Source: Novosphingobium cyanobacteriorum (GTDB lineage: Bacteria; Pseudomonadota; Alphaproteobacteria; Sphingomonadales; Sphingomonadaceae). Taken from it: a DNA stretch of 64,000 bases. Location: NCBI RefSeq assembly GCF_029436685.1, contig NZ_JAROCY010000006.1:124001-188000 (forward strand). The letters run 5' to 3'. The notes beneath the pieces were generated by a model, which was not told where the DNA came from, searched no databases, and saw only the letters and a program-made list of their open reading frames with translations. The translations under genes and the position numbers were made by a program. Positions 1 to 7,500 of this stretch are shown piece by piece. Position 1 is the stretch's first letter. Each line of letters starts with the position of its first letter.

Positions 1-48
1 AACCGGACTGCGTTTCCGCCGGTTGCCGCTGCTTTCCGAAGGAATCTG

Positions 49-1074
49 ATGTCCTCTTCCGCCATCCTGCCGGCCGACCACCCGACCATCGCCACCGGCA
101 AGGTCGGGGTGCTGCTGGTCAACCTCGGTACGCCCGATGCGCCCGATGCCGGCGCGGTGCGGCGCTATCTCGCCGAGTTCCTGTCAGACAAGCGGGTGGT
201 GGAGATTCCTTCGCTGGTGTGGCAGCCGATCCTTCGCGGCATCATCCTGCGCACACGCCCGCAGAAATCGGCCCATGCCTATCAGCAGGTGTGGACCCCG
301 GAAGGCTCGCCGCTGGCCGCGATCACGGCAGCGCAGGCCCGCGCACTGCAGGGGCGGCTGGGCGATGCGGCAATCGTCCGCCACGCCATGCGCTATGGCA
401 AGCCGGCCGTGGCGGGGGAGCTTGACGCGCTGATCGAAGCCGGATGCGAGCGCATCCTCGTCGCGCCGCTCTATCCGCAATATTGCGCCGCCACCACCGC
501 CAGCGTGCTCGACGCGATGGCCGACTGGATCAAGGCGCGCCGCCGCCTGCCCGCGCTGCGCACGCTGCCCCCCTATGGCGACGATGCGCAGACCATCGCC
601 ACGCTTCACACCGACCTTTCGCGCCAGATCGCCGCACTGGACTTCGATCCGGAGGTGCTGCTGCTTAGCTACCACGGCATGCCTGAGCGTACGCTGTTCC
701 TGGGCGATCCCTATCACTGCCACTGCCGCAAGATGTCACGCCTGCTGGGCGATGCCTTTGCCACAAGCCATCCCGGCATGCGGCTGGTCACCAGCTTCCA
801 GTCGCGCTTCGGCCGGGCCAAGTGGCTGGAACCGGCAACCGATACGGTGCTTCTGGAAGAAGCCGGCAGGGGCACGAAGAAGGTGGCCATCGCCGCGCCG
901 GGCTTTTCCGCCGATTGCCTGGAAACGCTCGAAGAACTGGCGATTCGCGGCAAGGAGGACTTCATCGGCGCGGGCGGAACGCACTTCGCCGCGCTGGCCT
1001 GCCTCAATGCCGGGGATGCCGGCATGGACCTGCTGGAAAGCCTGGTGCGGCGCGAGCTTGCAGGCTGGATTTGA
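49..1074 (+). CDS. hemH: Ferrochelatase
   Basis: Ferrochelatase inserts Fe2+ into protoporphyrin IX, the last step of haem synthesis, at the cytoplasmic side of the membrane. The 341-residue length is normal for the family. Family landmarks are the N-terminal VLLVNLGTPDAP (about 21-32), the SYHGMPER segment holding the catalytic His209, TSFQSRFG near 248-255 and the acidic APGFSADCLETLEEL near 283-297. Cysteines lie at about 133, 146, 224, 226, 290 and 318; some alphaproteobacterial ferrochelatases bind a [2Fe-2S] cluster, but I cannot assign ligands here. The ATG at 49 follows a GAAGGAA ribosome binding site. It lies directly upstream of a haem-using P450, whose predicted -35 box overlaps the hemH stop codon. 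Confidence 0.97.
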   Translation: MSSSAILPADHPTIATGKVGVLLVNLGTPDAPDAGAVRRYLAEFLSDKRVVEIPSLVWQPILRGIILRTRPQKSAHAYQQVWTPEGSPLAAITAAQARALQGRLGDAAIVRHAMRYGKPAVAGELDALIEAGCERILVAPLYPQYCAATTASVLDAMADWIKARRRLPALRTLPPYGDDAQTIATLHTDLSRQIAALDFDPEVLLLSYHGMPERTLFLGDPYHCHCRKMSRLLGDAFATSHPGMRLVTSFQSRFGRAKWLEPATDTVLLEEAGRGTKKVAIAAPGFSADCLETLEELAIRGKEDFIGAGGTHFAALACLNAGDAGMDLLESLVRRELAGWI

Positions 1075-1099
1075 CTTTGCTGACATGAATGTCATTAAT
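1071..1099 (+). promoter_or_regulatory. Predicted promoter of the first P450 gene
   Basis: TTGACT at 1071-1076 is followed after 17 bases by ATTAAT at 1094-1099, a plausible sigma-70 -35/-10 pair. The -35 box overlaps the hemH stop codon, so the P450 could be expressed separately from hemH. Inferred from sequence only. Confidence 0.5.
1081..1094. promoter_or_regulatory. Operator-like palindrome between -35 and -10
   Basis: TGACATGAATGTCA is a perfect inverted repeat (6 bp arms, 2 bp centre). It fills the spacer of the predicted P450 promoter, the usual place for a repressor site. The regulator is not in the immediate neighbourhood. Confidence 0.5.
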
Positions 1100-1101
1100 T
1101 G

Positions 1102-1122
1102 CCCGGTTAAAGCTTAACCGGG
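1102..1122 (+). promoter_or_regulatory. Perfect leader hairpin before the P450 start
   Basis: CCCGGTTAA and TTAACCGGG form a 9 bp stem with a 3-base loop, 12 bases before the P450 ATG. The right arm runs into the GGGAGAGACG ribosome binding site, so it could act in the RNA leader or as a second operator. Confidence 0.45.
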
Positions 1123-1134
1123 AGAGACGAAGCC

Positions 1135-2532
1135 ATGGCAAGCCTGGCGCCTTCGCAGGTTCACCTTGTCCAGACCGATCACGGCAACCCGCACTGGACC
1201 CGCCACCCCGGCGACAGTGCGCTGGACCACATCCCGGGCGAAGACGGCTGGCCTTTCGTGGGAACCACGCTGATGCAGCTGGCCGATCCGCTCGGCTTCG
1301 GGCAGCGCATGCTGGAAACATACGGCCCGGTCTATCGCACGCGCAGCTTCGGCCGGCGGCAGGTTGCGCTGATCGGCCCCGACGCCAACGAACTGGTGCT
1401 GTTCGATCGTGACAGGCTGTTTTCCAATGAGCAGGGCTGGGGCCCGATCCTCAACCTGCTGTTTCCGCGCGGTCTGATGCTGATGGACCACGAAGCGCAC
1501 CGCATCGACCGGCGCGCGCTTTCGATCGCCTTCAAGCCCGACCCGATGCGCGCCTATTGCGGGCAGCTGAACGCCGACATCGCCCGCATGGCAGGTGCAT
1601 GGGGCGCGGGCCCAATCCGCTTCTACGATGCGATCAAGGCGCTGACGCTGCAGACTGCGGCCACCAGCTTCATGGGTCTGCCGTTCGGTCCCGAGGCGGA
1701 CAGGCTGAACAAGGCCTTCGTCAACATGGTGCAAGCCTCGATCGCGCCGGTGAGGCGCCCCCTGCCCTTCACCCGCATGGGCCGGGGTGTGGCGGGGCGG
1801 CGGATGATGGTGGACTTCTTCACGCCTCTGGTGCGGGAACGCCGCGCCCGCCCGGGGCAGGACATGTTCAGCCAGTTCGCGCTGGCCACGCGCGAGGACG
1901 GCAGCCTGCTGGCCGAAGATGTGGTGGTGGACCACATGATCTTCCTGATGATGGCGGCGCATGACACCATCACCAGTTCCTTCACCACGCTGGCATGGCA
2001 CCTGGCGCGCAACCCGGAGTGGCAGGACAAGCTGCGCGCCGAGGCGCTGGCGGTGCTGGGCGGGCCTGGCCGGACGCTCGACTACGATTCGCTGGGCCGG
2101 ATGGAGATGACCGAGCTGGCCTTCAAGGAAGCGCTGCGCATCATGCCACCGGTGCCGTCGCTGCCGCGCCGAGCGCTGCGCGATTTCACCTTCCACGGCT
2201 TTGCCATTCCGGCGGGCAGCACCGTGTCGATCAGCCCGGCGGCGGTCCATGCCGATCCTGCGCTGTGGCCCGATCCGACCCGCTTCGATCCGCTGCGCTT
2301 CACGCCTGACAAGGTGGCGGCGCGGCACAAGTATGCCTGGGTCCCCTATGGCGGCGGGGGCCACATGTGCCTTGGCCTGCACTTCGCCGCGATGCAGACC
2401 AAGGTTCTGGCGGCGCAGATCCTCACGCGCTACCGGCTGGAAGCGGCGCCGGGATACGAGCCTCGCTGGCAGGCCTGGCCGATCCCCAAGCCAAGGGATG
2501 GTCTGCGGCTGACTTTGCGGCCACTGGATTAA
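1135..2532 (+). CDS. Cytochrome P450
   Basis: A haem-thiolate monooxygenase of 465 residues without a membrane anchor, so probably soluble and dependent on a separate ferredoxin/reductase pair. Visible motifs are the I-helix AHDTITS with the acid-alcohol pair Asp277-Thr278, the K-helix ExxR at Glu332-Arg335 and the haem loop YGGGGHMCLG with the iron ligand Cys412. The usual Arg two residues before the Cys is His, as in several class-B-like alphaproteobacterial P450s. The substrate cannot be read from sequence. The ATG at 1135 has GGGAGAGACG upstream. It follows hemH by 60 bp, a gap that holds a promoter and two palindromes, suggesting regulated expression. Confidence 0.95.
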   Translation: MASLAPSQVHLVQTDHGNPHWTRHPGDSALDHIPGEDGWPFVGTTLMQLADPLGFGQRMLETYGPVYRTRSFGRRQVALIGPDANELVLFDRDRLFSNEQGWGPILNLLFPRGLMLMDHEAHRIDRRALSIAFKPDPMRAYCGQLNADIARMAGAWGAGPIRFYDAIKALTLQTAATSFMGLPFGPEADRLNKAFVNMVQASIAPVRRPLPFTRMGRGVAGRRMMVDFFTPLVRERRARPGQDMFSQFALATREDGSLLAEDVVVDHMIFLMMAAHDTITSSFTTLAWHLARNPEWQDKLRAEALAVLGGPGRTLDYDSLGRMEMTELAFKEALRIMPPVPSLPRRALRDFTFHGFAIPAGSTVSISPAAVHADPALWPDPTRFDPLRFTPDKVAARHKYAWVPYGGGGHMCLGLHFAAMQTKVLAAQILTRYRLEAAPGYEPRWQAWPIPKPRDGLRLTLRPLD

Positions 2533-2612
2533 TCGCCACTGACGGGGCCGGCGGCACCGACCCTGTTTCGGTCCGGCCGAAACTCCATCTGGCCCCATCA
2601 CAGCCGAATCTG

Positions 2613-2641
2613 TTGACGATTCGCCGCTCCACCGCTAAGGG
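2613..2641 (+). promoter_or_regulatory. Predicted rpsT promoter
   Basis: TTGACG (2613-2618), a 17-base spacer and TAAGGG (2636-2641). The -35 is good and the -10 weak. A similar TTGACT plus TAAG arrangement precedes rpmB at 48288, which supports both slightly. Confidence 0.4.
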
Positions 2642-2740
2642 CCGCGCTTTCCGGCGGGTTTGCCCGCCTTTCGAGCAAACCAACGCCAATTCGACCGGGG
2701 CGTCCAGTGCGGCCCGGCAGAGGACAGAAACAGGACAGAC

Positions 2741-3001
2741 ATGGCCAATACGCCGCAAGCCCGCAAGCGCATCCGCCGCAACGAACGTCGCGCCGAAATC
2801 AACGGCAACCGCCTTTCCCGCATCCGCACCTTCGTGAAGAAGGTGGAGACCGCGCTGGCCGGTGGCGACAAGACCGCGGCTTCCGAAGCGCTGAAGGCTG
2901 CGCAGCCCGAGTTGGCCCGTGGCGTGGCCCGTGGCGTGCTCCACAAGAACACCGTGGCCCGCAAGATGAGCCGTCTGAGCAAGCGAGTCGCTGCGCTCTG
3001 A
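2741..3001 (+). CDS. rpsT: 30S ribosomal protein S20
   Basis: S20 binds 16S rRNA early in 30S assembly. The 86-residue product starts [17 protein letters not shown], the typical Lys/Arg-rich S20 beginning, and ends in an Ala/Lys-rich helix ([10 protein letters not shown]). The longer open frame beginning at 2660 was rejected because S20 homology begins at this ATG, which is preceded by an A/G-rich stretch with AGGACAG. A strong terminator follows, and dnaA lies downstream, an rpsT-dnaA order also known from other alphaproteobacteria. Confidence 0.98.
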   Translation: MANTPQARKRIRRNERRAEINGNRLSRIRTFVKKVETALAGGDKTAASEALKAAQPELARGVARGVLHKNTVARKMSRLSKRVAAL

Positions 3002-3010
3002 TTCGGCTCT

Positions 3011-3030
3011 TGGCCCTCTCCTGAGGGCCA
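3011..3030 (+). terminator. Short hairpin after rpsT
   Basis: TGGCCCTC-TCCT-GAGGGCCA forms a perfect 8 bp stem just after the rpsT stop. It has no T-run, so it is more likely an RNA 3'-end stabiliser than a terminator. Confidence 0.4.
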
Positions 3031-3052
3031 GCCATCAGCACAAAAACAGAAC

Positions 3053-3088
3053 GTGGCCGGCGCCCAAATCGCCGGCCACTTTTTGTTT
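3053..3088 (+). terminator. Rho-independent terminator of rpsT
   Basis: GTGGCCGGCG (3053-3062) pairs perfectly with CGCCGGCCAC (3070-3079) around a 7-base loop, followed by TTTTTGTTT. Confidence 0.93.
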
Positions 3089-3564
3089 CTGCCCACTGTC
3101 ACGAACGGTAACGGTGTGCAGGTGCAACAAGTCACGGAAACTTCGCGATTCGCGATCACCGCTAATTAAAATGATGTAATTTCAGTGACTTAGAAAATTA
3201 TCACGGCATCCCGTGAGTCAAGAAGGTTTATTTCGGTTTTTTTACGACACCGCGCTTGCGAATCCCTCCCTACCCCCAATAGACAGTGCTTCCCGCTACC
3301 GGAGATTGTCCCTGCTACGGCAGGTTCGAAGCTGGCAGCTGGGTCACGAACATCAGCTGTTGAGAGGTCGGCGAACACCATGTCCGCCGACAAGGGGGAA
3401 TTCATGCCTGCAACGGACACACGTTGCAGCATGCAGTTTGAGCGGGGCGGGGAAACGTGAAACTCGATGAATTCGGCAGCGGGCCGACGGCACGGGGCAT
3501 TGGCGCAGACGCTGGCCCTGCGCATGGACGCGGCACACTCGCCAGGAAGGGACGTGACGGGGTA
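3089..3564 (+). promoter_or_regulatory. dnaA upstream region with an AT-rich island
   Basis: About 480 bases without a convincing gene. Positions 3161-3250 are strikingly AT-rich for this genome and include a 6 bp hairpin (TCACGG-CATC-CCGTGA, 3201-3216) and a run of seven T near 3236-3242. This is the probable dnaA promoter and leader. I looked for consensus DnaA boxes and found none exact (only a partial TTATCACGG at 3199), so I do not call an origin. Confidence 0.5.
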
Positions 3565-4956
3565 ATGAACGAGGACCAGGAAGCACTGGATCTGGCCGCA
3601 GATTGGGCGGACATCAGCCAGGGGCTGAAGAAGGACCTCGGCTCGCAGCTGCACGCGCAGTGGATCAAGCCGATCCAGCTGGGCTCGTTCTGCAAGGACA
3701 CCGGCACGCTGGACCTGTTCCTGCCGACCGAGTTCTCGGCCAACTGGGTGGCCGACCGCTTTGCCGATCGCCTTTCGCTGGCGTGGAAGATCGCGCGCAG
3801 CGAAGTGCGCCAGGTGCGCATCACCGTGCACCCGCGCCGCCGCGCCATGCCCGAACTGCGCGTGGGCGGCGATGCCGGCATGGCTCCGGCGCGTGTCCAG
3901 GGCATTCCCGCACCGGTGGTGGCCGATGCCATGGTCACCGGGCTCGACCCGTCGCTGACCTTTGCCGAATTCGTCTCAGGATCGGCCAACGTGCTGGCGG
4001 TGAACGCGGCGCAGCGCATGGCCGCGGTGGAAACGCCGCAGTTCTCGCCGCTCTACCTCAAGGGTTCGACCGGCCAGGGCAAGACCCACCTGCTCCACGC
4101 CATCGGCCACGCCTATGCCGCCAACAAGCCTGGCGCGCGCATCTTCTACTGCTCGGCCGAGCGCTTCATGATCGAGTTCGTCCAGGCCATGCGCCAGAAC
4201 GAGATGATCGAGTTCAAGGCCCGCCTGCGCGGCTTTGACCTGCTGCTGGTGGACGACATCCAGTTCATCATCGGCAAGGCCAGCACGCAGGAGGAATTCC
4301 TGCACACCATCGACGCGCTGCTGGGCGCGGGCAGGCGGCTGGTGGTGGCGGCGGACCGCGCGCCGCAGGCCCTGGACGGGGTGGAGCAGCGCCTGCTTTC
4401 GCGCCTGTCGATGGGCCTGGTGGCTGATATCCAGCCCGCCGACATCGAGCTGCGCCGCAAGATCCTCGAACACCGCCTTGCCCGCTTCACCTCCACCCAG
4501 GTGCCGCAGGACGTGGTCGAATTCCTTGCCCGCACGATCAACCGCAACGTGCGCGAACTGGTCGGCGGGCTCAACAAGCTGGTCGCCTTCGCCCAGCTGA
4601 CCGGGCAGCCGGTCTCGCTGAACCTGGCCGAAGAGCAACTGACCGACATCCTGTCGGCCAACCGCCGCCGGATCACCATCGACGAGATCCAGCGCACGGT
4701 CTGCCAGTTCTATCGCGTCGACCGTACCGAGATGGCCAGCAAGCGCCGCGCCCGTGCCGTGGTGCGCCCGCGGCAGGTGGCGATGTACCTGGCCAAGGTG
4801 CTCACCCCGCGCTCGTACCCGGAAATCGGCCGCAAGTTTGGCGGGCGCGACCATTCCACAGTGATCCACGCGGTGCGCCTGATCGAGGAACTGCGCACCC
4901 GCGATGCCGACATGGACGGCGACGTGCGCACCCTGCTGCGCCAGCTGGAAGACTGA
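3565..4956 (+). CDS. dnaA: Chromosomal replication initiator DnaA
   Basis: DnaA binds DnaA boxes at oriC, melts the origin and loads the helicase. From this ATG the protein has 463 residues: domain I at about 1-75, a linker, the AAA+ domain with Walker A GSTGQGKTH (Lys173) and Walker B LLLVDDIQF, and C-terminal domain IV with the signature GGRDHSTVIHA. An in-frame GTG at 3457 would add 36 low-complexity residues behind a GGGGAAAC ribosome binding site. I prefer MNEDQEALDL because it gives the normal family length, but the start is not settled. The region upstream is AT-rich. No dnaN or recF follows. Confidence 0.96.
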   Translation: MNEDQEALDLAADWADISQGLKKDLGSQLHAQWIKPIQLGSFCKDTGTLDLFLPTEFSANWVADRFADRLSLAWKIARSEVRQVRITVHPRRRAMPELRVGGDAGMAPARVQGIPAPVVADAMVTGLDPSLTFAEFVSGSANVLAVNAAQRMAAVETPQFSPLYLKGSTGQGKTHLLHAIGHAYAANKPGARIFYCSAERFMIEFVQAMRQNEMIEFKARLRGFDLLLVDDIQFIIGKASTQEEFLHTIDALLGAGRRLVVAADRAPQALDGVEQRLLSRLSMGLVADIQPADIELRRKILEHRLARFTSTQVPQDVVEFLARTINRNVRELVGGLNKLVAFAQLTGQPVSLNLAEEQLTDILSANRRRITIDEIQRTVCQFYRVDRTEMASKRRARAVVRPRQVAMYLAKVLTPRSYPEIGRKFGGRDHSTVIHAVRLIEELRTRDADMDGDVRTLLRQLED

Positions 4957-4984
4957 CCGCAGCAGGCCAAGGTTGCGCCGGCAT

Positions 4985-5069
4985 CCTTCGACAGGCTCAG
5001 GATGAGCGGGGTTGGTTTTGTGGGATCGGACCCTTGCCAAACCGCTCGTGGTGAGCTTGTCGAACCACC
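4985..5069 (-). repeat. Paired-arm intergenic repeat, copy 1
   Basis: The left arm begins CCTTCGACAGGCTCAGGATG and the right arm ends GTGAGCTTGTCGAACCACC. Read on the minus strand it has the same layout as the copies at 10116 and 11370: arm GGTTCGACAAGCTCACC, a 30-40 base spacer, then CCCCGCTC...CTTGTCGAAGG. REP-like palindromes of this kind are common in sphingomonads. It lies just after dnaA. Confidence 0.8.
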
Positions 5070-5124
5070 ACGGCGCAACCTCGCCGCGCTTGTCGAAGCG
5101 CTCCGCCGGCCCTAACTGCGGCGC

Positions 5125-5892
5125 ATGACCCCCGACCGCCTCGACCGCTTCGCCCGCCATATCGTCCTGCCCGAAGTGGGCGGCGCCGGGCAGGCGCGGC
5201 TGGTGGAAAGCCATGTCGTGCTGGTGGGCGCGGGCGGCATCGGCAGTCCGGCGCTGCAATATCTGGCCGGGGCGGGCATCGGCCGGATCACCGTGATCGA
5301 CGACGACTCGGTCGAGACAAGCAACCTGCAACGCCAGACGATCTTCACCGGTGCCGACATCGGCAAGCCCAAGGCCGAGGCGGCGGCGCAGTGGGTGCGT
5401 GCGTTTGATCCCGCGCTGGCCGTCACCGCCCATGTCACCCGCATATCCCGTGGCAACGCGGCCGACCTGATCGCCGGGGCGGACGTCGTGCTCGACGGCT
5501 GCGACAACTTCGCCACTCGGCTCGCCGTGTCCGACGCCTGCGTCGCTGCCGGCGTGCCGCTGACCAGCGCCGCGCTGGGCCGCTTCCAGGGCCAGGTCGC
5601 CAACTTCGCCGGGCACCGTTCAGACCACGCCTGCTATCGCTGCTTCGTGGGCGATGCCTTCGATGCCGAGGACTGCGACACCTGCGCGGACCTTGGCGTG
5701 CTGGGCGCAATGGTCGGCATGGTTGGCGCCTTCGGTGCGATGGCGGCGATGCGCGTGCTGCTCGAAGGCACCTCCTCGCTGGGCGATCCGCAGTGGGGCC
5801 AGCTCCACGTGCTCGACGGGATGAAGCCCTCGCTGCGCTCGATGCGCATCGTCAAGGACCCGGAATGCAGGGGTTGCGGCGGGGCGGCCTAG
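5125..5892 (+). CDS. ThiF/MoeB/HesA-family adenylyltransferase
   Basis: An E1-like enzyme of 255 residues that would adenylate the C-terminus of a small sulphur-carrier protein (MoaD or ThiS type) using ATP. Visible are the nucleotide loop VGAGGIGSPALQY (about 33-45), the DDDSVETSNLQRQ strand and catalytic Arg region, and a zinc site made of CYRC and a C-terminal CRGC. There is no fused rhodanese domain, so it resembles bacterial MoeB or ThiF rather than MOCS3. No moa or thi gene is nearby, so the pathway (molybdopterin or thiamine) cannot be decided from context. Confidence 0.9.
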   Translation: MTPDRLDRFARHIVLPEVGGAGQARLVESHVVLVGAGGIGSPALQYLAGAGIGRITVIDDDSVETSNLQRQTIFTGADIGKPKAEAAAQWVRAFDPALAVTAHVTRISRGNAADLIAGADVVLDGCDNFATRLAVSDACVAAGVPLTSAALGRFQGQVANFAGHRSDHACYRCFVGDAFDAEDCDTCADLGVLGAMVGMVGAFGAMAAMRVLLEGTSSLGDPQWGQLHVLDGMKPSLRSMRIVKDPECRGCGGAA

Positions 5893-5904
5893 GTTTTCGC
5901 GCAA

Positions 5905-6015
5905 AGACGCGAAGACGCGAAGGGGTTCGCGCAGAGCCCGCAGTGGGCCCAGAGGCTTTAAAGCCTGCGGCGCAGCCGCCCTACTGCCTCCCTGTCTCTG
6001 CGATCTCTGCGCGAA
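5905..6015. repeat. Imperfect palindrome with CGCGAAG/CGCAGAG repeats
   Basis: Between two convergent genes lies a run of CGCGAAGA-like short repeats, then GGTTCGCGCAGAG near 5925 and its inverse CTCTGCGCGAATCC near 6009. It could fold into a long hairpin and may act as a two-way terminator. No T-run. Confidence 0.45.
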
Positions 6016-6022
6016 TCCAATT

Positions 6023-6745
6023 TCAGCCGAGCAGCTCGTCCACCCAAGCCGGAACGATCTCGGTCGCCGGGCCCAGTCGCGATTCGTGGAACCACGCCGA
6101 GCCCTGCGAGCGCTCCAGGTTCAGTTCCAGCGTCTGCAACCCCAGCTCGCGCGCAGTGCGCACGAAGCCGGCGGCGGGATAGACCGCGCCTGAGGTGCCG
6201 ATCGACACGAACAGGTCCGCTGCGCCCAGCGCCTGATAGATGTCCTCCATGCGATAGGGAATCTCGCCGAACCACACGATGTCGGGCCGCAGCGCCGCCT
6301 TTCCGCAGGCCGGGCACGGCGGACGGTGGAGCAGCGGCCCGGTCCAGCGGCTGCGCGCGTCGCAGGCATTGCACCATGCGTTGAGGTGTTCACCATGCAT
6401 GTGCAGCACATCCAGCGCGCCGCCCCGCTCGTGCAGGTCGTCCACGTTCTGCGTCACGATCAGCACTTGCGCACCCGGTGCCTTCTTCGGCCATTCCCGC
6501 TCCAGCCGGGCGAGCGCGCGGTGCGCGGCGTTGGGCTCCTTGGTCTGGATCGCCGCGCGCCGCATGTCGTAAAAGCGCAGCACCAGTTCGGGATCACGGG
6601 CGAAGGCTTCGGGCGTGGCCACGTCCTCCACCCGGTGCTGTTCCCACAGCCCGCCGCCGCCCCGGAAGGTGTCGATGCCGGATTCGGCGGAAACGCCTGC
6701 GCCGGTGAGGATCACGATGTTGCGAATGTGGCTCATCCCGCCCAT
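6023..6745 (-). CDS. cobB: NAD-dependent protein deacylase (sirtuin, class III-like)
   Basis: Sirtuins remove acyl groups from lysines, using NAD. Counting from the ATG at 6745 (240 residues): GAGVSAESGI near 15-24, TQNVDDLHERGG near 98-109, catalytic His117 in HMHGE, and zinc Cys125, 128, 144 and 147. Tyr59 and Arg62 in RFYDMRR match the Tyr-x-x-Arg pair of class III sirtuins (CobB, SIRT5), which bind succinyl and malonyl groups; this points to desuccinylase activity and is an inference. ATG 6745 has GAAGG at good spacing; ATG 6736 is an alternative. It is divergent from dapB with under 30 bp between. Confidence 0.93.
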   Translation of the reverse strand: MGGMSHIRNIVILTGAGVSAESGIDTFRGGGGLWEQHRVEDVATPEAFARDPELVLRFYDMRRAAIQTKEPNAAHRALARLEREWPKKAPGAQVLIVTQNVDDLHERGGALDVLHMHGEHLNAWCNACDARSRWTGPLLHRPPCPACGKAALRPDIVWFGEIPYRMEDIYQALGAADLFVSIGTSGAVYPAAGFVRTARELGLQTLELNLERSQGSAWFHESRLGPATEIVPAWVDELLG

Positions 6746-6771
6746 GAAGCACGCCTTCAATGGGGTGAGCA

Positions 6772-7500
6772 ATGGCGAGAATCGGAATCATCGGCAGCGC
6801 GGGACGCATGGGCAACGCGCTGCAGGCGGCGGTCGCGGCGGCAGGGCATGACTATGCCGGCGGCATCGACAAGGGTGGAGACCCGCTGGCGCTGGCGCAG
6901 GCGAGCGACGTGCTGGTGGACTTTTCCGCCCCCGCTGCACTGGAATACAACCTTGATGCGGCGATCCACGCGGGCAAGCCGATCGTGGTTGGCACCACGG
7001 GGCTTGAAGAGCGCCACCACTGGCTGGTCGATGCCGCGGCGGTGAGCGTGCCCGTGCTGCAGACCGGCAACACCTCGCTGGGCGTGACGCTGCTGTCCTA
7101 CCTCGTGCGCGAGGCGGCGCAGCGGCTGGGCGAAGACTGGGACATCGAGATCGTGGAGACGCACCACCGCATGAAGGTGGACGCGCCATCGGGCACCGCG
7201 ATCCTGCTGGGCGAAGCGGCGGCGCGCGGGCGCGGCGTATCCCTTCATGAAGAGGAAGTGCGCGGGCGCGACGGCATCACCGGCGCGCGCAAGGCCGGGA
7301 CCATCGGCTTTGCCAGCCTGCGCGGCGGCACCGTGGCGGGGGACCATTCGGTCCACTTCCTGGCGGACAACGAACGGCTGACCCTGTCGCACCTTGCCGA
7401 GAACCGCGGCATCTTTGCCCGCGGCGCGATCCGCGCGGCGGAATGGCTGCTCGACAAGAAGGCGGGCCGCTACACCATGCCCGAGGTGCTCGACCTTTGA
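6772..7500 (+). CDS. dapB: 4-hydroxy-tetrahydrodipicolinate reductase
   Basis: DapB reduces hydroxy-tetrahydrodipicolinate with NAD(P)H in the diaminopimelate/lysine pathway. The 242-residue protein has the N-terminal dinucleotide-binding loop IGSAGRMG and the family signature ETHHRMKVDAPSGTA, with the catalytic His and Lys. At 242 residues it is slightly short but complete. The nth gene starts with a TTG overlapping its stop codon, so the two are probably co-transcribed. lysC of the same pathway is about 10 kb away, not in this operon. Confidence 0.97.
   Translation: MARIGIIGSAGRMGNALQAAVAAAGHDYAGGIDKGGDPLALAQASDVLVDFSAPAALEYNLDAAIHAGKPIVVGTTGLEERHHWLVDAAAVSVPVLQTGNTSLGVTLLSYLVREAAQRLGEDWDIEIVETHHRMKVDAPSGTAILLGEAAARGRGVSLHEEEVRGRDGITGARKAGTIGFASLRGGTVAGDHSVHFLADNERLTLSHLAENRGIFARGAIRAAEWLLDKKAGRYTMPEVLDL

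Noticed and set aside
3089..3564. Chromosomal replication origin next to dnaA
   Set aside because: No exact DnaA boxes, and in many alphaproteobacteria the origin is near hemE rather than dnaA. Kept only as an upstream regulatory region.
3976..5616. 546-codon minus-strand frame across dnaA and the ThiF-like gene
   Set aside because: Runs antisense through two conserved genes and an intergenic repeat.
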